A DNA stretch of 64,000 bases from Marinigracilibium pacificum (GCF_012926615.1 NZ_JABBNU010000001.1:186001-250000); one strand, 5' to 3'. Counted from the first letter of the stretch, positions 44,572 to 53,298 are shown. A program made the numbers and translations. The notes: generated by a model from the letters alone, not told the origin.

Positions 44572-45922
44572 CCACTCTGTCATTTTTATAAGGAAGCACC
44601 CAGCTTTTTGGTTCCCAACTATCTTTTAATTCACTCAAATCAATTTCCGGATCGATAAAAACCTTTGATCTTCGACCATTTAATGTCACATAAATGTCCG
44701 CTGTAATTTTCGGCTCAATAGTTTTAGTATGAGTTTGATAATACTCTTTTAAATAATTAGCGTATTGTATTATAAAATCAGGTTGGGTAGCCATCATTTT
44801 CTCTTGAAAGGGAGTCAGAAACTCACTATTATTTACAACTGAATATTTACCAGTTGACTCATCATGAACATAAAATGTTGCATAACCAGCCTTTTCCATT
44901 AACATAACTCTCCAGGAAAAGCGATAACCTTGTTCTGTCCAGAACAATTTTCCATCATACAATGCATACCTGAATGGAAAAATCAATTGAAATAAAAAAT
45001 ATGCACTAAACAAGCCTATAACTAATGGCTTCAGGCTTGTTTTATTAGTCTTTAATATAATATTATGTAGCTTTTTAATGCCTAATAGTTTCTCATGAAA
45101 GGACGCCGGAAAGAAAATCAAAGTCAGCAAAATCATGATATAAGGAAACATACCAATCTGAAATAAGGCTGCTGTACAAACGTGAAATGCAATTACTGCA
45201 ACGTAGGCAAGTTTTCTTGTTTTCCTGAAACTCAAAGCAAATGGAATGAACAAATCATATAAAGCTCCAAACCAACTAAAAAAGTAGGCCGTTGCTGTAT
45301 ATTTTAAAACATTACCAATTACAGGAATGTTTGATTTTGCAGGAAGCCAAATCTTTAAAGGCATAGCATTGACCAACCAGTCATAATTAAGTTTTGCTAC
45401 ACCTGCCATAAAATATACTATACCCAATTGAAACTGTATAATAAATATTGGCCATCTGGAAACAGAATTGCTTTTTATCTCTGGCCAGATTTTAGAATCA
45501 ATTGAAAAATACTTATTTGCCGGAAACCACATCATTAAAAAAGCCATTAAGCTGATAAAATAATAGTGGTTTAAATAGTAGGTAGCATCTAGAAGTTCGA
45601 AATATGAAAAAAGCAAAAAGAATATTGCTGCTGATAACCTGTATAAAAATCCAAACGTAATTCCTATTGCAGAGAGAAGCATTAATATATACAAGCCATA
45701 TAGTATAAATGGAGAATCAGGAACTTCAACCCAGTAAAAGCCATAGAACTTAAAATGAAAAGATGGATCAAGATAAAACTCCTTGATCCACCCATTCATA
45801 TAAAACCTTATCAGGCTAATAACCATGACTGCTCCAAAAAGTACTCTAAAAGTAACTAATGGAGCAATACTAGTTGGTTGATTTAACCAGGTTGCAATAT
45901 TTTGAATTCTACTTCTCCCCAT
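44558..45922 (-). CDS. HTTM / vitamin K-dependent gamma-carboxylase-like membrane protein
   Basis: 454 residues with about seven to nine membrane helices and a C-terminal soluble region. The segment I-V-Y-F-M-A-G-V-A-K-L-N-Y-D-W-L matches the family core. In human gamma-glutamyl carboxylase this reads I-A-G-V-K-K-L-D-A-D-W, whose second lysine (Lys218) is catalytic; the lysine here is in the same place. H-Y-Y-F-I and M-W-F-P-A-N-K-Y-F-S-I-D are also family segments. Bacterial relatives (HTTM domain) have mostly unknown activities; carboxylation is not established for this one. It is 5 bp downstream of the imelysin gene and overlaps the receptor gene. Confidence 0.85.
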   Translation of the reverse strand: MGRSRIQNIATWLNQPTSIAPLVTFRVLFGAVMVISLIRFYMNGWIKEFYLDPSFHFKFYGFYWVEVPDSPFILYGLYILMLLSAIGITFGFLYRLSAAIFFLLFSYFELLDATYYLNHYYFISLMAFLMMWFPANKYFSIDSKIWPEIKSNSVSRWPIFIIQFQLGIVYFMAGVAKLNYDWLVNAMPLKIWLPAKSNIPVIGNVLKYTATAYFFSWFGALYDLFIPFALSFRKTRKLAYVAVIAFHVCTAALFQIGMFPYIMILLTLIFFPASFHEKLLGIKKLHNIILKTNKTSLKPLVIGLFSAYFLFQLIFPFRYALYDGKLFWTEQGYRFSWRVMLMEKAGYATFYVHDESTGKYSVVNNSEFLTPFQEKMMATQPDFIIQYANYLKEYYQTHTKTIEPKITADIYVTLNGRRSKVFIDPEIDLSELKDSWEPKSWVLPYKNDRVDEKG

Positions 45923-45927
45923 GAATA

Positions 45928-47046
45928 TTAGTCACCGTCATTATCTGCATACGATATACTTATACCCATAGCGCTTGGCATGTCGCTTTTCATGAAAATG
46001 ATTTGTTTTTGAAGAAGAAGGTATAATGAATCGCAATCATTAAAGTTAGTTTCAACTTTAGTACTCAATGGGTCCGAAACAACATCACATTGATTTAATG
46101 CATCATCAAACACAACTGACATAACATCTGCAAGATCATTATTCTCCAAAACATCAAGAGCTTTCAATTCTTTTAAATAATTACTTAAAGAATACTCTCC
46201 TGCGATTCCATTTGAGTTTCTACCTTCAAACAAATATTTAAAAGCGGTAATATTTTCCTTCAACAATTCTGTAGAATATCCGGCATAATATGATTCGGTA
46301 CGATCAGGAAGTAAAGTTCCAAGACTACGCTTTCCAAGAGGAATCCCAAGCTTCTTATCCCTGGTTGTTGATTCCCAATACTTATTCATTTCATTAATTA
46401 AAATAGAAACGGATGAACCAGCATCTGTTCCTGCAGTTGCCGCAGAAGAATAACTATCAATAAACCCAGTTTTCCATGCAGTTAGAGCTTTATCAGCGTT
46501 AGTAGAAATCACTGAAACTAAAGTTTTTAAATACTGTGCTCTTGCCGGAGAATTTATAAAAGTGTTGACAATTTCTTCGTCAGTCTTATTATTACCATAT
46601 AGTAGATAACCAATGGCTTTGAACCCCCTTGCATTTGAATGAGCTATTGACTCGACATTGTAATTTTCATTTGTAATAAAATTTTCAATATCAGACTCGT
46701 AAATAGTATAAACATTAGCAACTGCATTTAGACCAGAAGTTAAAGCAGGGCCAAAGCTATACATAGCACACCACTGCCATGATAGTCTGGCTGATTTAAT
46801 ATTTGCTCTTAAGGAACTTAAATTATCTAAATTGGGATTCTGAATGAAAATATCAACTAACTGTTCAGCAGATTGGATAGAAGAAACAAAGTTTTCATAT
46901 GATGGAACAATGATTTCTTCTGCCGTATACTGATTCATTGCCTGTCGATTATAATTATCTACAGGTGTTTCATTACCATTGCAGGAAATAATTATACCTG
47001 CAATGGTAATAAATAATAACATTTGATATTTTCTTATACGTTTCAT
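45928..47046 (-). CDS. Imelysin-family (peptidase M75-like) lipoprotein
   Basis: 372 residues with a lipoprotein signal (I-T-I-A-G-I-I-I-S-C-N). Imelysin fold: four-helix bundles with an N-terminal helix around V-P-S-Y-E-N-F. The W-Q-W-C-A-M-Y-S-F-G-P segment is family-typical. The usual G-x-H-x-x-E motif appears here as G-F-K-A-I-G-Y-L-L, with Lys for His and Gly for Glu, so metal binding or catalysis by that site is doubtful. Imelysin-like proteins are iron-regulated and often sit with TonB receptors, as here. Gap of 8 bp from the DUF4856 gene and 5 bp before the HTTM gene. Confidence 0.88.
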   Translation of the reverse strand: MKRIRKYQMLLFITIAGIIISCNGNETPVDNYNRQAMNQYTAEEIIVPSYENFVSSIQSAEQLVDIFIQNPNLDNLSSLRANIKSARLSWQWCAMYSFGPALTSGLNAVANVYTIYESDIENFITNENYNVESIAHSNARGFKAIGYLLYGNNKTDEEIVNTFINSPARAQYLKTLVSVISTNADKALTAWKTGFIDSYSSAATAGTDAGSSVSILINEMNKYWESTTRDKKLGIPLGKRSLGTLLPDRTESYYAGYSTELLKENITAFKYLFEGRNSNGIAGEYSLSNYLKELKALDVLENNDLADVMSVVFDDALNQCDVVSDPLSTKVETNFNDCDSLYLLLQKQIIFMKSDMPSAMGISISYADNDGD

Positions 47047-47054
47047 ATAAACAA

Positions 47055-48191
47055 TTATAGCTTATCTTGAAATGGAGCTAATAATGGGTAAGCCTTAACC
47101 AATGCCGTTTTTGCATTATATAACCCATCGTTAGTAATTGTCCAAAAATCACCATTTTGACCGAAGTCAGTATTTAAAATTTGATTGATTCCAGCTTCTG
47201 TAATATATGGCTGTGGAACATATTTTAAGGCTTCCACAAAATTATACGCCTCAGAAAGTGCATGAAATCTCTCACCAACTGGTGCGGAAGGGTTGTTAAT
47301 TACGTAATTAATATAATGAATCGCACTACCAACAATTACCAACTCTAGATTATCTAGAATTATTTCTCTTTGATTATCTCTTTCACTGTAACGTTGTGCT
47401 ACTATAGCAGCTCTACCTGTTCTAAACGCATTTGAAATAGTTTGAGATGCCGGATAATATTCATTAAAATCATCTGTGTATTTTACCCAAAATCTATCCT
47501 CTTCAGGCTCAAGTGCCACAGAAGGATAATCTATTGGCGCTCCCCAGTATCCAAAAGCTTCATCCCAATGGTGCTCCATTGTTGTGTAGTTTTTACCTTC
47601 GACAAGGGTCTCGTTATCCACATTTAATTTTGTATTACTTAAATAACCCTGATCAATGTTTAACATTTGGTGAATAAAAACAGATCCCATTAAACCCTTT
47701 TCAATAAACTGCACATATTCCCAACCTTTAGCATTTACTAATATTGGATTTGTGTCATCGGAGTTTCTGTAAAGCATTCCTGCAGTACCCTGTTGTGCCT
47801 TTGTGTTATTTGCTGCGACATCAGCACTTACATTTGCTAGCTCAAGCATTATAGCAAGAGTCTCACTATCTTTTTGGGGGAAAGTTTTATTTCTTAATTG
47901 CTTATCAGAATTATTTAAGGTAGCATTTGAGAATGGGCTATTAGTATTCCCATACATTTCACTTAGCTTAGTATACTCAACTGCTTCTAAGTTATGGGCA
48001 AGAGATGCATATGCTTTTATTTCTGATAACATATCCAACCTTATAGATTGACCATCAAAAGAAACAGAAGACTGACCATCTCTTTCAAAGTTATAAGTTG
48101 AAGGGACTTCTAGTCTATCCTGAGGAACTGGATCGTCAGTACATCCAAAAATGAAAGCTGAAAAAACAAGTGGTAAAAATATCTTTTTCAT
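47055..48191 (-). CDS. DUF4856 lipoprotein
   Basis: 378 residues with a lipoprotein signal (F-S-A-F-I-F-G-C-T). It opens V-P-S-T-Y-N-F-E-R-D-G-Q-S-S-V-S-F-D-G-Q, the usual DUF4856 start. H-H-W-D-E-A-F-G-Y-W-G lies in the middle. The Y-V-N-N-P-S and A-L-S-E-A-Y-N-F segments give it a helical, imelysin-like second half. DUF4856 proteins commonly pair with imelysin genes in Bacteroidota. First gene of the four-gene operon running to the FecA-like receptor. Function unknown; a role in iron handling is inferred from context. Confidence 0.85.
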   Translation of the reverse strand: MKKIFLPLVFSAFIFGCTDDPVPQDRLEVPSTYNFERDGQSSVSFDGQSIRLDMLSEIKAYASLAHNLEAVEYTKLSEMYGNTNSPFSNATLNNSDKQLRNKTFPQKDSETLAIMLELANVSADVAANNTKAQQGTAGMLYRNSDDTNPILVNAKGWEYVQFIEKGLMGSVFIHQMLNIDQGYLSNTKLNVDNETLVEGKNYTTMEHHWDEAFGYWGAPIDYPSVALEPEEDRFWVKYTDDFNEYYPASQTISNAFRTGRAAIVAQRYSERDNQREIILDNLELVIVGSAIHYINYVINNPSAPVGERFHALSEAYNFVEALKYVPQPYITEAGINQILNTDFGQNGDFWTITNDGLYNAKTALVKAYPLLAPFQDKL

Positions 48192-48207
48192 TAGCGTGTT
48201 GTTTTTA

Positions 48208-48224
48208 TTTAGACTTTTTCTAAA
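48208..48224. promoter_or_regulatory. Palindrome at the start point of the iron-type operon
   Basis: TTTAGA-CTTTT-TCTAAA has perfect 6-bp arms and lies between the -7 box and the DUF4856 start codon. It does not match the Fur or DtxR consensus well, so the regulator is unknown. Confidence 0.45.
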
Positions 48225-48231
48225 GACAGGG

Positions 48232-48263
48232 CAAAACTAACCCTTGTTTAGAATTAATCCAAA
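48232..48263 (-). promoter_or_regulatory. Promoter of the DUF4856-imelysin-HTTM-receptor operon
   Basis: On the minus strand TTTG (48263-48260) and TAGTTTTG (48239-48232) are 20 bp apart, a full Bacteroidota consensus. The start is about 35-40 bp before the ATG. Confidence 0.75.
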
Positions 48264-48272
48264 TAAGATCCG

Positions 48273-50201
48273 CTAATCTTTTTCAAATCTTAAGCTTACT
48301 TCTTCAAGACTATCAATATTTCCAACCAGGGTAACTAAATCTCCCCGGCGAAGACGTGTGTAACCATGTGATATTATGAAGTGGCCTTTCCTTTTGATTG
48401 ACAAGACTATGACATCTGAAGGAAGTGAAATGTCTCTTAAAGCAAGACCATGAAGTTCATCGCTTACAAGTTCAAGTTCAATTGTATCCTGATGCTCTTG
48501 CATTCCTAATAATAAACTTGTTGCTTCTGGTGAGCGTACATAGTGATCAAGTAATGAAAGTATTGCAGTCCCAGGCTCAATTATTTTGGCTCCTAACTCA
48601 TGGAATTTTTTGAAGTAATATCGGTCATTAAGCTTTACAACAATTCTTTCAACTCCATACACTTCATAAAGTAGCTGGCATATATGTAAGTTTTCCTGAT
48701 CTCCTCTCATCAATACAACTGATTCAACTTTATCTATTTCAAGCGCATCGAAATACAGAGTACTAAATTCAGGTAGAATCACTTGGTCAACCTCCTCATT
48801 TAACCCATCCAAATCCTCGTTTTCTAAATTGACTATTTTTGGATTCCAATTATGCTCTTTCAAAACCTGTGTTAAACTAATTGATTGTCTGTCATTACCG
48901 AAAATCAATACATCTCTTGAACCTTCGAATCCTTTTATTACTGCTTTGGTATGTGCTTCACCAGCCTTTTGTATATAATATTTATATAAAGGTGGGCCAA
49001 CAAATTGATTAATAACTATAAGAGCAATCATTGTGGTGGTAAATATTTGCTGCCATTCTCCAAAAACCGCAAATGACTCTGTGGTCAACGACAAAGCAAC
49101 CCCAGCCTGTGTAATATATGGCATCCAGCTAGTCATAGTAATTCTCCAATTAAACTTGCTTAATCTACCTACAGAAACGGAACTTATAAAAAGGGCTAAA
49201 ATTCTAATTACAAACAATCCGAGAGCAACTGGCCAAACTTTTAATAGGATATCTACAGATACTGACGCTCCGGTAAGGGTAAAAAAGATCAAATAAATAT
49301 ATGACCCCATATCATGAATTATCTTGGAGAATGCCAGACGCTGCCTGCTATAATTCGTAACCTGAAAACTTGCTACAATACAGATTAATAAAGGTTCCAG
49401 ATATACCTCAATATGAAAAAAGTAATCAAAAACATGCTTTACAAAATCAGTTAACCTGAAAATTCCAAACCCACACAGTAATATCAAAGCTCCCGTTACC
49501 TTGAAATTAAAATTAAACTTCAATAATCTGTCAATTAATATCCCAAGAACATAACCTAAGACTATGGTAGCAACCAGATTAGCACAAAGAAGCAAAACAA
49601 ACCACCCGCTAATCTCCTGTCCAAGCAACATTGACTGGACAATAGAAAAACACACGGCAAAAACCATTATTACAAGAACGTCTTTGATTACAATGACACC
49701 CATTGAAATTCTAGTTAGCGGACCATGTGCTCTCAATTCGTTTATGACTGCTATTGCTGCTTCTGGACTTCTGGTAATAAAAATTGTTGCAGACAAGAGG
49801 CTGATTCCAAACTTGATGGTCGAAGAAACTTCATCAAGCATACTGATATTATTTACCAGCCAATAAATAAGAACAAAAGAAACAACAAAGGCGACTACAA
49901 TCTGACCAAAGGTTTGCCAGAAAATTGCCTTCCCGGATGACCTTAGTTCTTTAATACGTAATTCATTCCCTGCAGCAAATGCAATAAACGCAAGACAGAG
50001 GTCAAATAGATATTCTAACTGAACAATAGAGTGTGACGGTATCAGATTAAAAATAAAGGGTCCCGCACATAAACCAGAAATCAGAAGGCCGGTTATTTTA
50101 GGCAACCCAAATTTAACTTGAATAAACTCTGCAATTTTCCATGCAGCTATTGCAACAATTGCAAAACCTCCTAAAGCAACCCAAAAATTCAGTTCAAACA
50201 T
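48273..50201 (-). CDS. CPA2-family cation/proton antiporter with RCK-type C-terminus
   Basis: 642 residues. The first ~390 form a Na+/H+ exchanger domain with about 12 helices (L-P-K-I-T-G-L-L-I-S-G-L-C-A-G-P near the N-terminus). Then follows a TrkA-N-like Rossmann domain and a TrkA-C domain (L-A-L-R-D-I-S-L-P-S-D-V-I-V, then R-R-G-D-L-V-T-L-V-G). The Rossmann glycine motif reads F-G-N-D-R-Q-S in place of G-x-G-x-x-G, so NAD(H) binding may be lost or changed. Na+ or K+ cannot be chosen from sequence. Confidence 0.9.
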   Translation of the reverse strand: MFELNFWVALGGFAIVAIAAWKIAEFIQVKFGLPKITGLLISGLCAGPFIFNLIPSHSIVQLEYLFDLCLAFIAFAAGNELRIKELRSSGKAIFWQTFGQIVVAFVVSFVLIYWLVNNISMLDEVSSTIKFGISLLSATIFITRSPEAAIAVINELRAHGPLTRISMGVIVIKDVLVIMVFAVCFSIVQSMLLGQEISGWFVLLLCANLVATIVLGYVLGILIDRLLKFNFNFKVTGALILLCGFGIFRLTDFVKHVFDYFFHIEVYLEPLLICIVASFQVTNYSRQRLAFSKIIHDMGSYIYLIFFTLTGASVSVDILLKVWPVALGLFVIRILALFISSVSVGRLSKFNWRITMTSWMPYITQAGVALSLTTESFAVFGEWQQIFTTTMIALIVINQFVGPPLYKYYIQKAGEAHTKAVIKGFEGSRDVLIFGNDRQSISLTQVLKEHNWNPKIVNLENEDLDGLNEEVDQVILPEFSTLYFDALEIDKVESVVLMRGDQENLHICQLLYEVYGVERIVVKLNDRYYFKKFHELGAKIIEPGTAILSLLDHYVRSPEATSLLLGMQEHQDTIELELVSDELHGLALRDISLPSDVIVLSIKRKGHFIISHGYTRLRRGDLVTLVGNIDSLEEVSLRFEKD

Positions 50202-50226
50202 ATAGTCGAAGCGGTAATTTTCTAGC

Positions 50227-50240
50227 GGGAAAAATTTCCC
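50227..50240. promoter_or_regulatory. Palindrome upstream of the antiporter gene
   Basis: GGGAAA-AA-TTTCCC, 26 bp before the antiporter start codon, in the short gap to the Lrp gene. A regulator site is possible. Confidence 0.4.
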
Positions 50241-50277
50241 ATCCTAATATATAAATGTATTTCCTATTTTAAAATAA

Positions 50278-50760
50278 TTAATCAACACTCAAATCCGGAA
50301 TATGAATAGGAACAGAAGTTTCGGTTTTAATTTCGTCAAGGATAAACCAGCTATGCACTTGCGATATATTTTCCATTGCGGCTAACCTCTTCACAACAAA
50401 CCTTTGGTATGCATCCATATCGTCCACACAAACTTTTAACAAATAATCCATTACACCTGCCATATGGTAACATTCCATTACTTCCTTTAAGGGTAAAATT
50501 TCTCTCTCAAACTGTTCGATCATATTCCTTTGATGAGAAGTCAATGTTACAGATGCAAAAACAACAATCTCTTTCCCAATCTTTTTTCTATCAATTAAAG
50601 CGACATATTTTCTGATATAGTTATGCTTTTCAAGGTATTTTATTCTCTCATAAACGGGAGTTATGCTTAAGCCCATTGATGCTGCAAGTTCCTTCATTGT
50701 TAATTTCCCATTATGCTGAAGAGCATCAAGGATTCTCATGTCAGTCAGATCGAGTTTCAT
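50278..50760 (-). CDS. Lrp/AsnC-family transcriptional regulator
   Basis: 160 residues. The N-terminal helix-turn-helix (L-D-L-T-D-M-R-I-L-D-A-L-Q-H-N-G-K-L, then L-A-A-S-M-G-L-S-I-T-P-V-Y-E-R-I) precedes an effector-binding RAM (ACT-like) domain (V-M-E-C-Y-H-M-A-G-V-M-D-Y-L-L-K-V), the family hallmark. Divergent from the PLP-lyase gene with Lrp-box-like sites between; it probably controls that gene in response to an amino acid, such as methionine or leucine. Confidence 0.95.
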   Translation of the reverse strand: MKLDLTDMRILDALQHNGKLTMKELAASMGLSITPVYERIKYLEKHNYIRKYVALIDRKKIGKEIVVFASVTLTSHQRNMIEQFEREILPLKEVMECYHMAGVMDYLLKVCVDDMDAYQRFVVKRLAAMENISQVHSWFILDEIKTETSVPIHIPDLSVD

Positions 50761-50803
50761 TGGAAAAATTTTTTCTGTTTTAAATGTTTAGCCACCCTGA
50801 ATT

Positions 50804-50818
50804 TAGAAAATTATTCCC
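50804..50818. promoter_or_regulatory. Lrp-box-like sequence
   Basis: TAGAAAATTATTCCC matches 13 of 15 positions of the E. coli Lrp consensus YAGHAWATTWTDCTR. A second dyad, AGAATATTTTCT (50836-50847), lies about 31 bp away, three helical turns, which suits Lrp-type oligomers. Confidence 0.55.
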
Positions 50819-50909
50819 CATTGATTAATAAAAAAAGAATATTTTCTATAGCTAAAGACTTTTACAATAAAATTTTACAATATGTGTGTTAAACCCAATA
50901 TTAGCTAAT

Positions 50910-52178
50910 ATGAAACCAGAAAGTTTAATGATGAGCTATGGTTACAAACCAGAGCTTTCAGAAGGAGCGCTAAAGTGCCCAATTTTTTTAACCTCAACAT
51001 TTGTTTTTAAAAATGCTGAAGAGGGAAAATCATTTTTTGAAGTAGCTTACGGACTAAGAGAGAAAAAGGAAGGTGAAGAATTGGGGTTGATCTATTCAAG
51101 ACTAAATAATCCGGATCTTGAAATTTTAGAAAACCGATTAACATTGTGGGATAATGCCGAAGATGCAGCTGTATTTGAAAGCGGTATGTCTGCAATTAGT
51201 ACGTCCATGCTAACATTTTTAAATCCTGGAGATACACTTTTATATTCAAACCCCCTTTATGGCGGGTCGCACCATTTCATAAATCATGTACTCACACGAT
51301 TTGGAATTAATATAATTGACTTCAATTCAACTGAATCCAAAGAAGACATTTACCAAAAGATCGAAGATGCGAATCTTTCTGGTACAGTTAAAATGGTCTA
51401 TGTCGAAACTCCCGGAAACCCGACAAACTCCCTAATTGATTTAAAAATGTGTGCTGAATTATGTTCTGAATTTAGTACAGAAGAAAGAAAGTCTTTATTG
51501 GTTGTTGACAACACTTATCTGGGTCCGTTATGGCAAAACCCATTGAATATTGGCGCTGACCTTATTGTATATTCAGCAACAAAATATATTGGCGGACATA
51601 GTGATGTAATTGCAGGGGCTGTTCTTGGGTCAAAAGAACTAATGGCTCAAATCAAAGGAATGCGTACTTTTCTTGGCAATATGGCAGGTCCATGGACTGG
51701 GTGGTTGCTTATGAGAAGTTTAGAAACATTAAAAATGAGAATGGAAACGCAAGCATTCAATGCAGAAAGAGTTGCAGCTTTCTTAAATGAGCACCCAAAA
51801 GTCGAAAAGGTTTATTATCTGGGAGACCTTACTCCTGAAAAAGACCCTGAGGCTTATCGAATTTACAAATCGCAATGTAAGAGTCCGGGAGCAATGATCA
51901 GTTTTGATATTAAAGGTGGAGAAAAAGAAGCATTCAAATTCCTGAATAGTTTAAAGCTTATCAAACTTGCGGTTTCTTTAGGTAGTACAGAGAGTCTTGC
52001 AGAGCATCCATTTACAATGACTCATGCTGATGTATCCTCAGACGTAAAAAACTCAGTATCAATAACTGAAAAATTAGTAAGAATAAGTATTGGGGTAGAA
52101 AATCCGGATGATATTATTTCAGATATAAATCAGGCATTAGAAAAAGTTAAGGTTCCTGATTTTTCCTTTCTACAATAA
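50910..52178 (+). CDS. Trans-sulfuration family PLP enzyme (methionine gamma-lyase / cystathionine gamma-synthase-like)
   Basis: 422 residues from ATG 50910; an in-frame GTG at 50886 would add eight residues. Cys/Met metabolism PLP enzyme: Y-S-R-L-N-N-P, E-S-G-M-S-A-I-S, Y-G-G-S-H, the lysine in Y-S-A-T-K-Y-I-G-G-H-S-D, and S-L-G-S-T-E-S-L-A-E-H-P near the C-terminus. It degrades or makes sulfur amino acids. The reaction (lyase or synthase) cannot be fixed from sequence. Divergent Lrp suggests amino acid-controlled expression. Confidence 0.9.
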   Translation: MKPESLMMSYGYKPELSEGALKCPIFLTSTFVFKNAEEGKSFFEVAYGLREKKEGEELGLIYSRLNNPDLEILENRLTLWDNAEDAAVFESGMSAISTSMLTFLNPGDTLLYSNPLYGGSHHFINHVLTRFGINIIDFNSTESKEDIYQKIEDANLSGTVKMVYVETPGNPTNSLIDLKMCAELCSEFSTEERKSLLVVDNTYLGPLWQNPLNIGADLIVYSATKYIGGHSDVIAGAVLGSKELMAQIKGMRTFLGNMAGPWTGWLLMRSLETLKMRMETQAFNAERVAAFLNEHPKVEKVYYLGDLTPEKDPEAYRIYKSQCKSPGAMISFDIKGGEKEAFKFLNSLKLIKLAVSLGSTESLAEHPFTMTHADVSSDVKNSVSITEKLVRISIGVENPDDIISDINQALEKVKVPDFSFLQ

Positions 52179-52186
52179 ACAACAAA

Positions 52187-52211
52187 AAAGGCTGTGATAA
52201 TCACAGCCTTT
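52187..52211. terminator. Bidirectional terminator after the PLP-lyase gene
   Basis: AAAGGCTGTGA-TAA-TCACAGCCTTT, perfect 11-bp arms with flanking A- and T-runs. Confidence 0.88.
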
Positions 52212-52223
52212 CTTTTTATTAAA

Positions 52224-53297
52224 TTATTCTATAACTTTTTTATCAATATAATCAGAGTTTAAGATACTCAGTGCACCCATATACTTCAGATCAAAGGCAA
52301 CTAAGTCTCCAATGTTCATATTTCTATTTGTTTCTCCAAGGTCAATTATTAACATATCCGAGCTTGCTCCCGAAATTGATAATTCTTTGTTTTCAGGAAT
52401 TAAATAATCCGGATCAATATCCAACAAGCCTATATCAATAATGGCACGATAGCTACTTTGACCATAATCTTCTTCATTTATCTCAAAGGTTTCTCCACTT
52501 GGATTCTCTTCAAGTACCCCAATTGGAACTTTTGGCTTTTCTGTAATCTCGATTATTTCTGCATAAAGTTTAAATACATCATGGTTCATTCCTTCAACAT
52601 ATTCTCCAGTAAACAAGTTATTTCCAAAGTAAAGAATTTCACCTACTCGGAAATGATTTATACCCTTTGGCACCTGATGCTTAAATAATAAAGGAACAAC
52701 AACTGATGTACCGCCGGTTACCCATGGAATTTGGACACCAAATTTTGTGTCAATCAATTGCTTATACAAACTCAATTGAACGAGTTTATCTGTAGATGGC
52801 ATTACTCCGTAGAGACAGTTTAAATTTGAACCTATCCCAGTAACCTTTATGTTTGGTAGTTTAAAGACGGATTCATAAAAATCCATTAGTTCTTCTCCCA
52901 TAACACCTTCTCTCAAATCACCCAGCTCAATCATAATAATGACCTTATGCTGTTTGTTTTGCTTTACTGCTTCCTCGCTAAGCCACTTTATTGTTTCATA
53001 CTCCGTATTAAAACTAGCATCAGCGTATTTTATAATTTTCGAAATACTTCTTTTTGCAGGAGGCTTAATATAGACAGTTTCAACATCCGGATTAATTTCC
53101 TTTACTTTTTTTAGGTTGGAAATTCTACTGTCGCAAATTTCTTTCGTTCCGAGGTTAATTATTTCTTTAAGATATGCTTCATTACCACAAAGTAATTTGG
53201 AAACAATGGCCCAGCTAATGTTATTTTCTCTAAAAACATTATTTAAAAACTGGAAATTATGTTGAAGCTTTGATTTACTTAATGTTAAATAAGCCAT
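52224..53297 (-). CDS. Alanine/ornithine racemase-family PLP enzyme
   Basis: 357 residues. Fold type III barrel with the PLP lysine probably K34 in S-W-A-I-V-S-K-L-L-C-G-N; S-K-L-L-C-G-N is the hallmark of the ornithine racemase-like branch (Orr of Clostridium). E-L-G-D-L-R-E-G and G-I-G-S-N-L-N-C follow as in that branch, and T-G-G-T-S-V-V near residue 200 binds the cofactor phosphate. It is the last gene of the five-gene operon, 1 bp after alr. It is not a classical alanine racemase; substrate may be ornithine, alanine or another amino acid. Confidence 0.85.
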   Translation of the reverse strand: MAYLTLSKSKLQHNFQFLNNVFRENNISWAIVSKLLCGNEAYLKEIINLGTKEICDSRISNLKKVKEINPDVETVYIKPPAKRSISKIIKYADASFNTEYETIKWLSEEAVKQNKQHKVIIMIELGDLREGVMGEELMDFYESVFKLPNIKVTGIGSNLNCLYGVMPSTDKLVQLSLYKQLIDTKFGVQIPWVTGGTSVVVPLLFKHQVPKGINHFRVGEILYFGNNLFTGEYVEGMNHDVFKLYAEIIEITEKPKVPIGVLEENPSGETFEINEEDYGQSSYRAIIDIGLLDIDPDYLIPENKELSISGASSDMLIIDLGETNRNMNIGDLVAFDLKYMGALSILNSDYIDKKVIE

Positions 53298-53298
53298 A

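Noticed and set aside
48208-48224. Fur or DtxR box before the iron-type operon
   Set aside because: The TTTAGA-N5-TCTAAA dyad has neither the GATAAT repeats of Fur nor the 19-bp spacing of DtxR sites. Kept only as an unassigned palindrome.
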